A stretch of 64,000 nucleotides of DNA from Hyphomicrobiales bacterium. GTDB taxonomy: Bacteria > Pseudomonadota > Alphaproteobacteria > Rhizobiales > Methyloligellaceae. Position numbers and translations under genes: made by a program. The stretch is taken from the NCBI GenBank assembly GCA_021775555.1, contig JAJFHP010000022.1, positions 1 through 64,000 on the forward strand, in the 5' to 3' direction. Position 1 is the first letter of the stretch. Each line of letters begins with the position of its first letter. The notes beneath the pieces were generated by a model, which saw nothing but the letters and a program-made list of their open reading frames with translations, was not told the origin of the DNA and ran no database searches. Shown in pieces: positions 34,861 to 44,450 of this stretch.

Positions 34861-36565
34861 CAGGCCTATTGGTTGCTTGTTGCCATGCCGGCAAGCTTAT
34901 GGGGACCCTGAGTTTGTCAGGTTTATCGACTGCATAGACCGTGATCATGCCTTCGCGACCTTTCACACGTATCTTGTGCTTGGGAAATTTTGAAAAATTG
35001 ATCTTTGAGTGCTTTGCCGTATCTTCAGAAACCACCAGCGGCACGCCGAATTCCTTGGTCTGGGCTTCGAGACGCGCGGCCACGTTGGCATTGTCGCCAA
35101 GCGCAGAAATGATGGGGGATGCCGGCGGGCCCATCGAGCCGACAATGGCCTCGCCGGTATGGATGCCAATGCCGATTTTTAGCCCGTCACTCAACTCATC
35201 TCTGATCTTTTCATTGAGTTTCGACAGGCGCCGTAGCATGGCCAACGCTCCAGCAACCGCCTCTGCCGCTCCTTGTTCCGGGCCGGATTCCAGGCCGTAA
35301 ATGGCCATCAGCCCATCACCGTTGAATTGGGCATAATGTCCGTTGGTTTCACTCAGGGCCTGCGCCAGCTCAGCGAAGAACTGGTTGAGCAGGAACACAA
35401 CGTCAAAGGGGAGGCGGTCCTCGGACAATGTGGTGGACCCCCGCAAGTCCACGAACAATATCGCCACCGCGAGCTCTTTGCCCTGCTGGTAGCCGGGCTT
35501 GGAAAAGGCCTCGCTGGGGTTGGCATCAGCGGGCACCAATGCCGTGACCTCGATATTTGAGTTCGGCCGGATCTGGCAGGCCAAACGCACGGAGGGGGAT
35601 TCCGTGACCCGGGCGAGAACCTTTTTCTCATCCTCATCCGGGGGCAATAAATTTACCGCACATTCCCCAATATGTACCCGGCAGGTTGAGCAACGGCCCC
35701 GGCCGCCACAAATTGAGGCATGGGGAATACCCGCGGCGCGGATGGATTCAAGCAGTGTCGCGTTGGGAAGCAGGTCAACCTTACGGTTTCCTGGAGAATA
35801 GGACAGGCGGGGTTTTGTGCTTTTGGCAATGAATACCCCTCTGACAGCGCGTGCAATCAGGAGCGCCACGATGAACAAAATAACGCCGATCTCGGTGTTA
35901 TAGACGAAATCAGGCATCCAGGGTTCCACACGGGAATAATCTACCTGCAGCCCTTCGGGCCGCTGGGCCAACTCTCTGACGCGCATGCTTGCCGCCACGT
36001 ACCCAGCCAATGCCAAAGCCGGTATGACCAACGCCGCTGAAAAGGCCAATGGCTGGTATCGCGCATACCATGGCTGAAGACGGAGCCAGCTGTGCAGTCC
36101 GATGCAGCCATGTGTCCAGACAATGAGTACGGTTGCCCCCATGACGAAGCCCCGCACGGGCGAGTGAACGGCAAAGGTGGATAGGACTTCCAGATAGACG
36201 CCTTCATAGGGACTGATCGCAGGCAAAATACCATTCGCTGCGACATGCGCGGCAAGCAATGGCGGTATGGCGAGGCCAAAAACAAGCTGCACGGCCTCCC
36301 AGGCTTTCAGTTTGAAACTGCGCCTGGACCAGAAACCCCACAGCACAACTCCCGCATGGACGAGCAATGCACCAGCGAGCAATACTATCCCGGGCCATGT
36401 CTGCCATGGATCGGTGAACACCACCGTTGCCGCCTGCATTGCCTGAAGCGAGATCAGCCCAACCATGTGGTTGAACAAATGGCCGGTGACGTAAATGAAC
36501 AATATGACGCCACTATAAAGCCGGAGCTGGTTTCGCATCTTCACTCCCTTGAACCAGGTCATCAC
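34853..36565 (-). CDS. membrane adenylate cyclase with ferredoxin domain, CyaC-like
   Basis: A 570-residue class III cyclase. Residues about 15-240 form six to seven helices with histidines (29, 33, 70, 107, 134, 152, 158) in the pattern of a succinate dehydrogenase-like diheme cytochrome b anchor. A 2Fe-2S domain follows with C286, C292, C295 and C330. The cyclase domain holds the metal site AILFVDLRGST (D373) and FNGDGLMAIYG. Sinorhizobium CyaC, a quinone-responsive cyclase, has this architecture, so redox control of cAMP is inferred. Its stop codon lies in a palindromic repeat. The GT2 gene is just upstream. Confidence 0.88.
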   Translation of the reverse strand: MMTWFKGVKMRNQLRLYSGVILFIYVTGHLFNHMVGLISLQAMQAATVVFTDPWQTWPGIVLLAGALLVHAGVVLWGFWSRRSFKLKAWEAVQLVFGLAIPPLLAAHVAANGILPAISPYEGVYLEVLSTFAVHSPVRGFVMGATVLIVWTHGCIGLHSWLRLQPWYARYQPLAFSAALVIPALALAGYVAASMRVRELAQRPEGLQVDYSRVEPWMPDFVYNTEIGVILFIVALLIARAVRGVFIAKSTKPRLSYSPGNRKVDLLPNATLLESIRAAGIPHASICGGRGRCSTCRVHIGECAVNLLPPDEDEKKVLARVTESPSVRLACQIRPNSNIEVTALVPADANPSEAFSKPGYQQGKELAVAILFVDLRGSTTLSEDRLPFDVVFLLNQFFAELAQALSETNGHYAQFNGDGLMAIYGLESGPEQGAAEAVAGALAMLRRLSKLNEKIRDELSDGLKIGIGIHTGEAIVGSMGPPASPIISALGDNANVAARLEAQTKEFGVPLVVSEDTAKHSKINFSKFPKHKIRVKGREGMITVYAVDKPDKLRVPISLPAWQQATNRPAS

Positions 36566-36692
36566 TGGTGCATGCCTTGCGGCGCATCACACTCTGATCG
36601 TGTGATACAATGGCCGAGGATTAAAAAATCGGCAACAGGGGAAGATGTCGATACCTGGTTGAACGCCGGCTTATCCAGTACTGAAAGATGGA

Positions 36693-38513
36693 TTAGCGCG
36701 GAGCGGAGTGAGACTGTTTTGCGATGTGGCTGCTCACGCCATGCTCGGTTTTTTCCCAGTGGAATGGCCTGGTAACGAGTTGCCCGAGGGCACGGTAGGC
36801 GGCAAGGGATATGAGCAGCCAATAGGCCGGCATAAACAATATGTGCAGTACAAAACGCGCTCCCTTTTGCTTAAGCGCGATCAGGGAGAGCGCCATGGAT
36901 GCAAGATAACCTATGGCGATGTTGAACAGCCCCACAAGCCAGACGTGAATGCCCAGCACGCTCGAGGGCAGCATGTGGGGCGTATCAGCTGAGGCTTCGA
37001 TGGCGACAAGCAGGTAAAACACAGGATGTGCCAGGGAGGAAAAAATCATGCCGCCGACAACCACCTGGAAACCCAGGAATCGCCCGGTGCCGAGTTGACG
37101 CCAGAGTTTCAGAGGTTTGCGCATATGCACAAAATAGGTTTGCATCCAGCCCTTCATCCATCGGGTGCGCTGATACAGCCAGGGTTTGAAACTGCAGGGG
37201 GCTTCCTCAGCCGTTTCGGAATCAAGCATCCGGCACACATAGCCGTGGCGATATAGCCGCATTCCCAAATCGGCATCCTCGGTCACATTAAAGGCGTCCC
37301 AGGCGCCGAGCCATTTGAGAGCTGAGATACGGAAATGGTTGGACGTACCGCCGAGCGGGATTGGCAGGCCAAGCCGTTGCAGCGTTGGCAACAGTCCCGA
37401 AAAAAGGGCTGCATATTCGAGGGCGAATTGCTTGGTGAGCCAGTTCTCCGCGCTGTTGTAGACCGTGAGCCGGGCCTGCACACAAGCAAGGTTTGCCGGG
37501 CCGTTGGCGAAGGCTGCGAGTGCTTTTCTGAGTTGGCCGGGGCTGGGGTTGTCCTCCGCGTCATAGATCACGACATACTCACCGCGGGCGAATTGCAGCG
37601 CGTAATTCAGGGCCTTGGGTTTCGTACGCGGCTGTGAATCGGGAACAACGACGAATTCGAAATTGCCCGGCAGGCCAAGTGTCTTGGCATGGGCCAGTGT
37701 TTCGGGGTCGGCGCTCTCGAAGATCAGTTTTATATCCAGCTTGGCGGCAGGATAATCGAGTCGCATCAGCGCCCAGGTCAATTCCTCAAGCACCGCGCTT
37801 TCACGGAACAGGGGTACAAGGATCGTATAGAGAGGTAAATCAGCATCGTCGATGCGTGCCGCCTTGCGCTGCATCCATTTTAGCGGCAGCGAGACAATAG
37901 CATTGATGCAGGCCACGAGCCGAAGCGCCACCACCAGCGCGAAAAATATTGTGGTTATGCCCGCCACCAGATGCAGGGTGAGCAGGGGCGTGTAAAATCC
38001 CGAAATACAAATAGCGGCAAATATCATGGCCAGTCCGTAACGCTGGCTGGTCACAAGCCCCTGGCCGGCACTCTCTCCAGGAAAGCGGCTGGTCAGGCTG
38101 TTAATCGCATTGTCTGTCAACCGTTCCGCAAATGTGCGTTGTATCGCGGAGCGCAGTTCGCGTGGCGTGGTGATCGCGATGCGGTTTACACCGACCGCCA
38201 GGCGCCTTTTCAACTCACCGGGGCGGGCTGCGCCAGGAGCGTAGGCGAGGTCTGCCCGGCCATTTTTGACTCTGCGCAGGAGTTGGGATCGAAGCGCCTC
38301 GCGCGGTGTTGCGGCGTGAGAAAAAGGGGTGAGTGATTGGGCTGCGGGATCATCGACGAATTCGGCTCCACAGTCTTGCGCCAGTGCACGGTAGTAATCG
38401 TTTGGACGCACCCAGCCATTGGACATCAGGACATCATGCGGAGTGACATTCCAGCGCTGCGCCAGCCCCTCGGCGCGTTCAAGGGTTGCCGTGTCAACCA
38501 GTGTCCCGTTCAT
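36693..38513 (-). CDS. GT2 family glycosyltransferase with N-terminal domain, XagB-like
   Basis: About 606 residues from the ATG at 38513 (a start at 38633 would add 40). An N-terminal 120-residue domain (GspE-N-like, RAEGLAQRWNVTPHDVL) precedes the GT2 core: YTILVPLFRESAVLEELTW, YDAEDNPSPGQ (DxD region), EDADLGMRLYRHGY and QRTRWMKGW (QxxRW). Membrane helices flank both ends, as in processive cellulose synthase-like enzymes. XagB and related proteins make holdfast-like or exopolysaccharides. The neighbours (cyclase, receiver) fit second-messenger control of polysaccharide output, which is inference. Confidence 0.83.
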   Translation of the reverse strand: MNGTLVDTATLERAEGLAQRWNVTPHDVLMSNGWVRPNDYYRALAQDCGAEFVDDPAAQSLTPFSHAATPREALRSQLLRRVKNGRADLAYAPGAARPGELKRRLAVGVNRIAITTPRELRSAIQRTFAERLTDNAINSLTSRFPGESAGQGLVTSQRYGLAMIFAAICISGFYTPLLTLHLVAGITTIFFALVVALRLVACINAIVSLPLKWMQRKAARIDDADLPLYTILVPLFRESAVLEELTWALMRLDYPAAKLDIKLIFESADPETLAHAKTLGLPGNFEFVVVPDSQPRTKPKALNYALQFARGEYVVIYDAEDNPSPGQLRKALAAFANGPANLACVQARLTVYNSAENWLTKQFALEYAALFSGLLPTLQRLGLPIPLGGTSNHFRISALKWLGAWDAFNVTEDADLGMRLYRHGYVCRMLDSETAEEAPCSFKPWLYQRTRWMKGWMQTYFVHMRKPLKLWRQLGTGRFLGFQVVVGGMIFSSLAHPVFYLLVAIEASADTPHMLPSSVLGIHVWLVGLFNIAIGYLASMALSLIALKQKGARFVLHILFMPAYWLLISLAAYRALGQLVTRPFHWEKTEHGVSSHIAKQSHSAPR

Positions 38514-38633
38514 AAAGTCATATTCGCCAGGTGAGCCGGGTGAGTTCCTTCTCGCATGGATTCTGGCAGGCAGTTGCTGCCTGTCCCGTCTGCCCGTCAA
38601 AGCAGACCTTATTCTTCCCCCCGCTTTTTGCAC

Positions 38634-38922
38634 CTACACTGATACCCGCTGACGACCGCACTTGATCCGCATGCGCTTATGCCGGGTCACACCTGAAAGC
38701 GCATGTGGTTATGATAACAATTTAAATAGAACAGACATTAATTCAATGAAATATTAAATTATATTTGTATAATAATCTGAAGTAAGTTGATTGTAATCTA
38801 TTTATAGAAATATACATGCATATAAAAAATATATATACTATGAGTTTGATCTGTTGTGGTTATCCCGGGCCTGTCTATCTCGCCACTTGCGGACAAGCGT
38901 GCGCCCGGTATTATGCGCCGCT
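38634..38922. other. intergenic region with AT-rich block
   Basis: 289 bases between divergent genes. Positions 38700-38855 are strikingly AT-rich (TTAAATT, TATAATAATC, TATAAAAAATATATATAC) against GC-rich surroundings. No gene was seen; it is likely promoter DNA for both neighbours. Confidence 0.6.
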
Positions 38923-39777
38923 ATGAAACGCAGTTTCCAGATCATTGCGCTATGCGCCACACTCGTTCTTGCCCCTTTGTTTCCCAATACTGGAGCGGCG
39001 CAGGAGCCGGCGTCAGAAGAAAGCGCGGAAGTGCAGGATACGCCTTTGCGGATCCCAAAACCCGACCTCCTGGACCTCGATTCGATCCGGTTCGTGACGG
39101 ACAATGATTACCCGCCATTCAACTATCTCGATGAAGAGGGAGAACTGACCGGGTTTAATATCGATCTGATGCGCGCTATCTGTGACGAGCTGTCAGTCGA
39201 ATGCTCAATCCGCACGGTCTCTTGGAACAGGCTGCTGTCGTCCATCAAGGAGGGTGAGGCGGACGCGGTGATCGCCTCGATCCGCGTCAGTGAAAAAACC
39301 CTGCGGCAGGTGGATTTCACCGACAGCTATTACCACACGCCGGCGCGTTTCGCCGCGCTCAAGTCCAATCCGGTCAAGGCCATCACGCCTGAAACTCTTT
39401 CAAGCAAAAAAATAGGTGTGATTGGCGGCACGGCCCATGAGGCTTATCTGGGAGATTTTTTCACCGAATCGGCGGTGGTGGCATATGGCACCGCGGATGA
39501 GGCCAAATCCTCATTGCGCGAGGGCAAGATCGATTTCCTGTTTGGAGATGGCGTCTCGCTGATGTTCTGGTTGAACGGGACGTCCTCTGAAGGCTGCTGC
39601 GAATTTCGCGGAGGTCCCTTCACCGAGAGTAAATATTTTGGTGAGGGTGTTGGCATTGCCGTGCGCAAGGGCAATCGAAAGCTGCGCGATGCGCTGAATT
39701 ACGGATTACATCTGGCACGCACAGAGGGGCGCTTCGAAGAGCTTCACTTGCGCTATTTCCCCTTGAGCTTCTTCTGA
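38923..39777 (+). CDS. amino acid ABC-type periplasmic binding protein
   Basis: 284 residues from ATG 38923. A signal peptide (IIALCATLVLAPLFPNTGAAQ) leads to a bilobed PBP-like type II domain: IRFVTDNDYPPFNYLDEEGELTGFNIDLMRAIC, the usual opening of SBP_bac_3 proteins. It is an orphan, as no permease is adjacent. It may act as a sensor or as part of a distant transporter. Its end overlaps the convergent sterol desaturase gene by 25 bases. Confidence 0.88.
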   Translation: MKRSFQIIALCATLVLAPLFPNTGAAQEPASEESAEVQDTPLRIPKPDLLDLDSIRFVTDNDYPPFNYLDEEGELTGFNIDLMRAICDELSVECSIRTVSWNRLLSSIKEGEADAVIASIRVSEKTLRQVDFTDSYYHTPARFAALKSNPVKAITPETLSSKKIGVIGGTAHEAYLGDFFTESAVVAYGTADEAKSSLREGKIDFLFGDGVSLMFWLNGTSSEGCCEFRGGPFTESKYFGEGVGIAVRKGNRKLRDALNYGLHLARTEGRFEELHLRYFPLSFF

Positions 39778-40604
39778 TCGGGCATCCGTTTCCTCTCCCG
39801 GAAGGGCAGCATCAGGCTCCAGACGAGATTCTTCGGGTTTTCATTCAGATGGTTTTTCTGGCCGATGGCCATGGCCAGGTGCCCGTCGCGGGGCTGCGCA
39901 GTATAAGTGCTGAACAGCCGGTCCCAAAGTGACAGGTTAAAGCCATAATTCGAGTCGTGCTCTGAATGGTGAATAGAGTGATGAACCCGGTGCATGTCGG
40001 GAGTGACTATGAGCAGCCGCACGATCCGGTCGAGCCATGTTGGAAGGGCGAAGTTGGCGTGGTTGAACATGGCGCAGCCATTGAGCGTGACCTCGAACAG
40101 TACAACCGCCCAGGGCGATGCGCCGAGGATGAGAACCACGGCAATTTTCCAGATCATGGAGAGCGCAATCTCCACCGGGTGAAACCGCAATGCCGTAGTG
40201 ACATCGAAATCCACATCCGTGTGATGGACCTTGTGAAGCCGCCACAGGAGGGGAATCTTGTGCGAGGCCAGATGCTGGGCATAGATCGCAAGATCAAGGG
40301 CGATCATGGCCAGTGCGACTTCAAACCATTGGGGAGTCTCCAGCCAGTTTAACAGGCCCCAGCCGTTCGTCTGAGCCCAGGCTGCCGCGGCGACTGCCGC
40401 AAGAGGTACCGACAGCATCGCCATTAACCTGATAACAAGGCTGCCGATGCCCGTGATCATCAGGTTGGTGAACCAGCGGGCGCCTTTTCCTTGCCCCGGT
40501 ATGCGCCGTGGCATCACAAGCTCCAGCAGCGCCATTGCAACGAAGATGCCGAGAAAGGCTGCTAACCGCAGAGGCGCTTCTCCGATTTCGTTCAAAAATT
40601 CCAT
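39753..40604 (-). CDS. sterol desaturase / fatty acid hydroxylase family protein
   Basis: 283-residue membrane-bound diiron oxidase. Histidine boxes are HLASHKIPLLWRLHKVHH and HRVHHSIHHSEHD, placed between membrane helices. Members hydroxylate or desaturate lipids, hopanoids or carotenoids. No pathway partner is adjacent, so the substrate is open. It overlaps the 3' end of the periplasmic binding protein. Confidence 0.88.
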   Translation of the reverse strand: MEFLNEIGEAPLRLAAFLGIFVAMALLELVMPRRIPGQGKGARWFTNLMITGIGSLVIRLMAMLSVPLAAVAAAAWAQTNGWGLLNWLETPQWFEVALAMIALDLAIYAQHLASHKIPLLWRLHKVHHTDVDFDVTTALRFHPVEIALSMIWKIAVVLILGASPWAVVLFEVTLNGCAMFNHANFALPTWLDRIVRLLIVTPDMHRVHHSIHHSEHDSNYGFNLSLWDRLFSTYTAQPRDGHLAMAIGQKNHLNENPKNLVWSLMLPFRERKRMPDQKKLKGK

Positions 40605-40721
40605 GGATCCAGTTTATAGGTTGGCGCGGGTTTTGAAGATGCGGTTTTTTGCAGCGCTGATCACCATCTGTTCATCGCGACTGCTTTACCACCCCCAGGC
40701 GGAACAGTTAACATTGTCGCC

Positions 40722-41468
40722 ATGATGATATCTCATTTCAGGATATGGAGTGTGCTGGCTTGCATCGGGGCGGCTGTACTGATGCCGCCAGAGCCTTCGC
40801 GTGCACAGACAGCGACACGGGTGGATCTGGAACTGGTCCTTGCTGTAGATACATCCGGCAGCGTCGACAGCAACGAGTATAAACTCCAGGTCGAGGGGCT
40901 GATCCTGGCCTTCCGCGATCCGGCGGTGATTGCCGCCATCATCGGTACCAGCGCAACCGGTGGTGTGGCTGCCACCGTAGTTCATTGGAGTTCCACCAAC
41001 GAGCAAGAGCAGATCGTGCCCTGGACAGTGCTGAAAAACGAAGAGTCCGCGCGAGATTTTGCCGACGCCATCGCCGCCGCACCCACCCGCAAATTTTCAG
41101 ACAGCACCGGGATAGGCGGCGTACTGCAATATTCCGAGAGAATTATAAGACGAAACCGGTATGAGGGGCGGCGCAAGTCGATCGACGTCTCTGGTGATGG
41201 GGCCAACAATTCGGGCATACCGCCATGGCTGGTGCGTGACATGGTTATCGAGGAGGGTATCACCGTGAACGGGCTTACCATTTTGACCGATGAGCCTTAC
41301 CTGCATCACTATTTTGCAGAGAATGTCATCGGCGGTGCGGGGGCCTTTGTCATGAGTGTAAATGATTACGCGGATATCGTGGTCGGCACACGCAACAAGT
41401 TGCTGCGGGAAATTTCGATTAATATTGCTTTGGGGCCTCAACCGAAAATCGTGATGGCGCGCCCGTAG
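40722..41468 (+). CDS. DUF1194 secreted von Willebrand-like protein
   Basis: 248 residues with a signal peptide (LACIGAAVLMPPEPSRAQ). The VDLELVLAVDTSGSVDSNEY stretch (near 30-50) is the DxSxS MIDAS of a VWA fold, and DUF1194 is the family name for this form. It probably acts in the periplasm. The function is not known. It is transcribed alone between the desaturase and the EF-hand gene. Confidence 0.85.
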   Translation: MMISHFRIWSVLACIGAAVLMPPEPSRAQTATRVDLELVLAVDTSGSVDSNEYKLQVEGLILAFRDPAVIAAIIGTSATGGVAATVVHWSSTNEQEQIVPWTVLKNEESARDFADAIAAAPTRKFSDSTGIGGVLQYSERIIRRNRYEGRRKSIDVSGDGANNSGIPPWLVRDMVIEEGITVNGLTILTDEPYLHHYFAENVIGGAGAFVMSVNDYADIVVGTRNKLLREISINIALGPQPKIVMARP

Positions 41469-41554
41469 CCTGACAGACGGGAAAAAGGCGGCGCCATTTA
41501 AGCGCCGCCTCAGGTGGTTGGTCCAGGGGGAAAATACCACTTTACGCGAGAGGT

Positions 41555-42163
41555 TTAGCCTTCGCGCTTGTCCATGCCAGGCTTTTTATCATTTCCATCG
41601 CGTCCGCGATGATGCCCGCCATCCATATGATGGCCCCGGCCGCGCCAGCCGTGCTTGCGGTGGTCTGTCCGGTCCAGGACGCCATCTTCATTGCGGTCCA
41701 GGCGCTCGACTATCCGTGAGAAGGGTTTCAGGAACTCATCAAGCGTGATCGTGGCATCACCATCCCTGTCAATTTTCTGGAAACCGCGCACCATGCGCTG
41801 GCGCTTCACTTCAAGCCATAGCTTTTCGAATTCGGCCAGGCTGAGTTTACCGTCCTTGTTGCCGTCGTGGGTGGCGAGAAGCTTGGTGCGGGCTTCGTCC
41901 AGTTCCGCCTGAGTGAGTTTGCCATCCTCATTGGTGTCAAAACGCCCCATCATCCGGTGCATGCCCCATCCTTTATGACCCCGGCTGCGATGTCCCCGCC
42001 GGTGATGACCCCAGCCTTTTTTGCCTTCAGAATGATGGCCCATACCGTGATGACCCGAGCCGCTCGCGCCGCGATATTCAGCAACGGCCAGGCTTGAAAG
42101 TCCGGCCGCGCCAAGTATGGCAATTGCGCCTGCAGCCAATGCAATCTTGGTCCCTTTACGCAT
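41555..42163 (-). CDS. secreted EF-hand protein with His-rich linker
   Basis: 202 residues from ATG 42163 with AAGGAG 7 bases upstream. A signal peptide of about 28 residues precedes a His/Gly/Arg/Lys-rich stretch (HHGMGHHSEGKKGWGHHRRGH) and four EF-hand-like loops (DTNEDGKLTQAE, DGNKDGKLSLAE, DRDGDATITLDE, DRNEDGVLDRTD). The tail is again His/Asp-rich (RGRGHHMDGGHHRGRDG). It may bind calcium and transition metals in the periplasm. An outer-membrane barrel gene lies divergent to it. Confidence 0.85.
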   Translation of the reverse strand: MRKGTKIALAAGAIAILGAAGLSSLAVAEYRGASGSGHHGMGHHSEGKKGWGHHRRGHRSRGHKGWGMHRMMGRFDTNEDGKLTQAELDEARTKLLATHDGNKDGKLSLAEFEKLWLEVKRQRMVRGFQKIDRDGDATITLDEFLKPFSRIVERLDRNEDGVLDRTDHRKHGWRGRGHHMDGGHHRGRDGNDKKPGMDKREG

Positions 42164-42414
42164 CAATCTTCTCCTTGAAAATTCTGGTGCAGCCCAGGAC
42201 CGGGCTGCGCTCTGAATTTTGTACGCTGTGGCGTACCGAAATCCGTTGCTATGGGAATAGATTGACGTGAGACACGCGAATTGATTCAATTCCTGATTGA
42301 TTCGGCAACCGTGCCAAATCCAGTATTCCTGCGGCTTACGGGCAATTTTCCGCAGGCATGTCAGTGGTCTCATGGTTCGCGTTTGATGAAGCATGCGAAT
42401 GGGGGATTCTGTAC

Positions 42415-43140
42415 ATGCGTGGACGCAGTCTAACGCGTGCAATTGGCGTTATCAGCCTACTGACGGTTATGGCTTTACCGGGCGCGCAGGCTGTTTCACA
42501 AGGCGCGACAGATCATTGGCTGGGCTGGTATGCCGGCGGCGCACTTGGCATTTCCTGGACCGATGTCGACATTGCCATTCCGCCCAACACCTTTTCTGAA
42601 ACTTATGAAGGTTTCACCGGCGGCGTTGTCGGAGGTCACAACTCCTATGTGACGGATCGCCATCTCGTCGGCGTGGAAGCCGACCTGACTTTCAACGATG
42701 TCATGGGCGGAATTGCCCTGGCGCGGCATAAAGTGTCGCTGCTCGGTCGCATTGGACGCTTCCGAACCCCGTCCATGCTGCTGTTCGCCGTTGCGGGGAT
42801 TTCGGGTGGTCAGTACAAGGCCAAGGTCACGGCCACGAATACGGTCCTTACGCTGAACTTTGATGACGAAGTTCCCGTCGTCGTTGCCACCACCACCACT
42901 ACGAACACCAAACGTAACAAGCGCCTGTTTGGGCTCACGGTCGGCGCGGGCTTCGAGCGCGATGGCACAATACGGGGCCGGGATATCCGCTGGGGTATGG
43001 AATACCGCTTCACAGATTTTCAGGAGTGGAATTTCACCGCTGGTGGCCAGGCCTTCAGTATCGACCCCGAAGTGCACGAGATGCGCTTCAGGATCGTCGT
43101 TCCTTTCCAGAGGACCTCGGTGGTCTCCCCCCTGAAATAG
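42415..43140 (+). CDS. outer-membrane beta-barrel protein
   Basis: 241 residues from ATG 42415. A signal peptide ending near LPGAQA leads to alternating hydrophobic strands (WLGWYAGGALGISW, GGVVGGHNSYV, LVGVEADLTF) as in OmpA/Omp25-type eight-stranded barrels, with the final strands EMRFRIVVPF. The central loop VVVATTTTTNTKRNKRL is unusually Thr-rich. It lies divergent to the EF-hand protein gene; function unknown. Confidence 0.8.
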   Translation: MRGRSLTRAIGVISLLTVMALPGAQAVSQGATDHWLGWYAGGALGISWTDVDIAIPPNTFSETYEGFTGGVVGGHNSYVTDRHLVGVEADLTFNDVMGGIALARHKVSLLGRIGRFRTPSMLLFAVAGISGGQYKAKVTATNTVLTLNFDDEVPVVVATTTTTNTKRNKRLFGLTVGAGFERDGTIRGRDIRWGMEYRFTDFQEWNFTAGGQAFSIDPEVHEMRFRIVVPFQRTSVVSPLK

Positions 43141-43158
43141 CTCTTGAAAACTGACAGG

Positions 43159-44361
43159 TTATTCTGCGGCCTGCGCGCGTGCCGGAATGGCCCTGGGCAG
43201 CATGAGAACGGCAAGCAGGATAAACAGCGCCACCACCGCCAGCAGCATGAACAGCCTGTCAAAGCCCCAATTAGCGTGAATCCAGGCAATCATCGGGATT
43301 GAAGCTGCGAGCGCTGAAAAGGTCACGATGTAGCGGCAGGCAAAGACGCGGCTGCGCCACTCGCTCGATGCCAGCCGGCCGACAAGCACGTCGTTGATGG
43401 GGATTTGCCCGAACGCCGCCAGCATGAAAGCAACCGCGACGACCAGTGCCGCGACGTCATGAAGCCCCGGCATGAGAGCAAAGAAGATGGCCTGTAGCGA
43501 TGCAACACCAATGAACACGCTGCGCGCTGAATGACGGTCGAGCAGATATCCCACCACAATCTGCGCGAGGGCAGCCAGGGCAAAAACCAGGAAGGCGTAC
43601 CAGCCCACCAGCGTGGCCGAGAGCGCCATTCCGTCGAGACGTTCGTCGAAAATTTTTGGCAGTGCGAATGTGGTGGACTGGAAGACGATGCCGCCGAGCG
43701 CTGTCGTCATCAGGATGATCGCGAATATACGAATGAGGGGCACGCCCTGATAGCCGCGGTTGTTTTTCGAGCTCTTCTTGGCAGCGGAGGTTTTTTCTGC
43801 CCGGGGCAACCGGATGATCAGCCAGATATAGACAAGGCCAAGGGCAATCGAAACGATGCCGGGCAAGACAAAGGCTTCGCGCCAGCCCGCATTATCAATC
43901 ATTAAGCCGGTCATCAGCGCCGCGCTGGCCACGCCGAGATTTCCGTAAACCCCGTTAATGGCGATCGGCATTCCGGTTTTGCCGCCGCTGCTTCCTTCAA
44001 TGACGAGCGGGATGCCGACAGGATGGTAGATTGCCGCGAAAACCCCCATGGCAAACAGCGCGATGCCCATATGAAACGGGGTTTGCGCCAGTGCTGTCAG
44101 CATCGAGCAGGCTCCGATGCCGATAAAGAACACTGCCATCATGCCGTGCCGGCTCCATTTGTCCGCCAGCCAGCCGGCGGGCAGGGCAAACATACCAAAG
44201 GCGATAAAGCCCGGCGTGGCATAGGGAATAAGCTCGCTATAGCTCATGCCCCATTCTGATGAAAGCGTTAGCGCGGCCACGGTGGCGAAGACGAGCATGA
44301 AGAAATGATCGAGAAAATGGCCGATATTCAAAAATGCAAAGTGGAGCCTCGAGAGTGTCAT
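43159..44361 (-). CDS. MFS transporter
   Basis: 400 residues, twelve predicted helices, major facilitator superfamily. The helix 2-3 loop reads GWLADKWSRHGMM, the classic MFS GxxxDRxxRR-type motif. The segment around NGVYGNLGVASAALMTGLMID is in the N-terminal half. No substrate clue is present. It ends 18 bases after the barrel protein's stop, convergently. Confidence 0.85.
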   Translation of the reverse strand: MTLSRLHFAFLNIGHFLDHFFMLVFATVAALTLSSEWGMSYSELIPYATPGFIAFGMFALPAGWLADKWSRHGMMAVFFIGIGACSMLTALAQTPFHMGIALFAMGVFAAIYHPVGIPLVIEGSSGGKTGMPIAINGVYGNLGVASAALMTGLMIDNAGWREAFVLPGIVSIALGLVYIWLIIRLPRAEKTSAAKKSSKNNRGYQGVPLIRIFAIILMTTALGGIVFQSTTFALPKIFDERLDGMALSATLVGWYAFLVFALAALAQIVVGYLLDRHSARSVFIGVASLQAIFFALMPGLHDVAALVVAVAFMLAAFGQIPINDVLVGRLASSEWRSRVFACRYIVTFSALAASIPMIAWIHANWGFDRLFMLLAVVALFILLAVLMLPRAIPARAQAAE

Positions 44362-44450
44362 GGCGCTGTGTCCTCATGTGTTCAGCGCGGACTTTAGCCG
44401 TGGCGTGATATCGATGTCATGCCATTTTTTATTGCGGAGAGGACAGCTAG

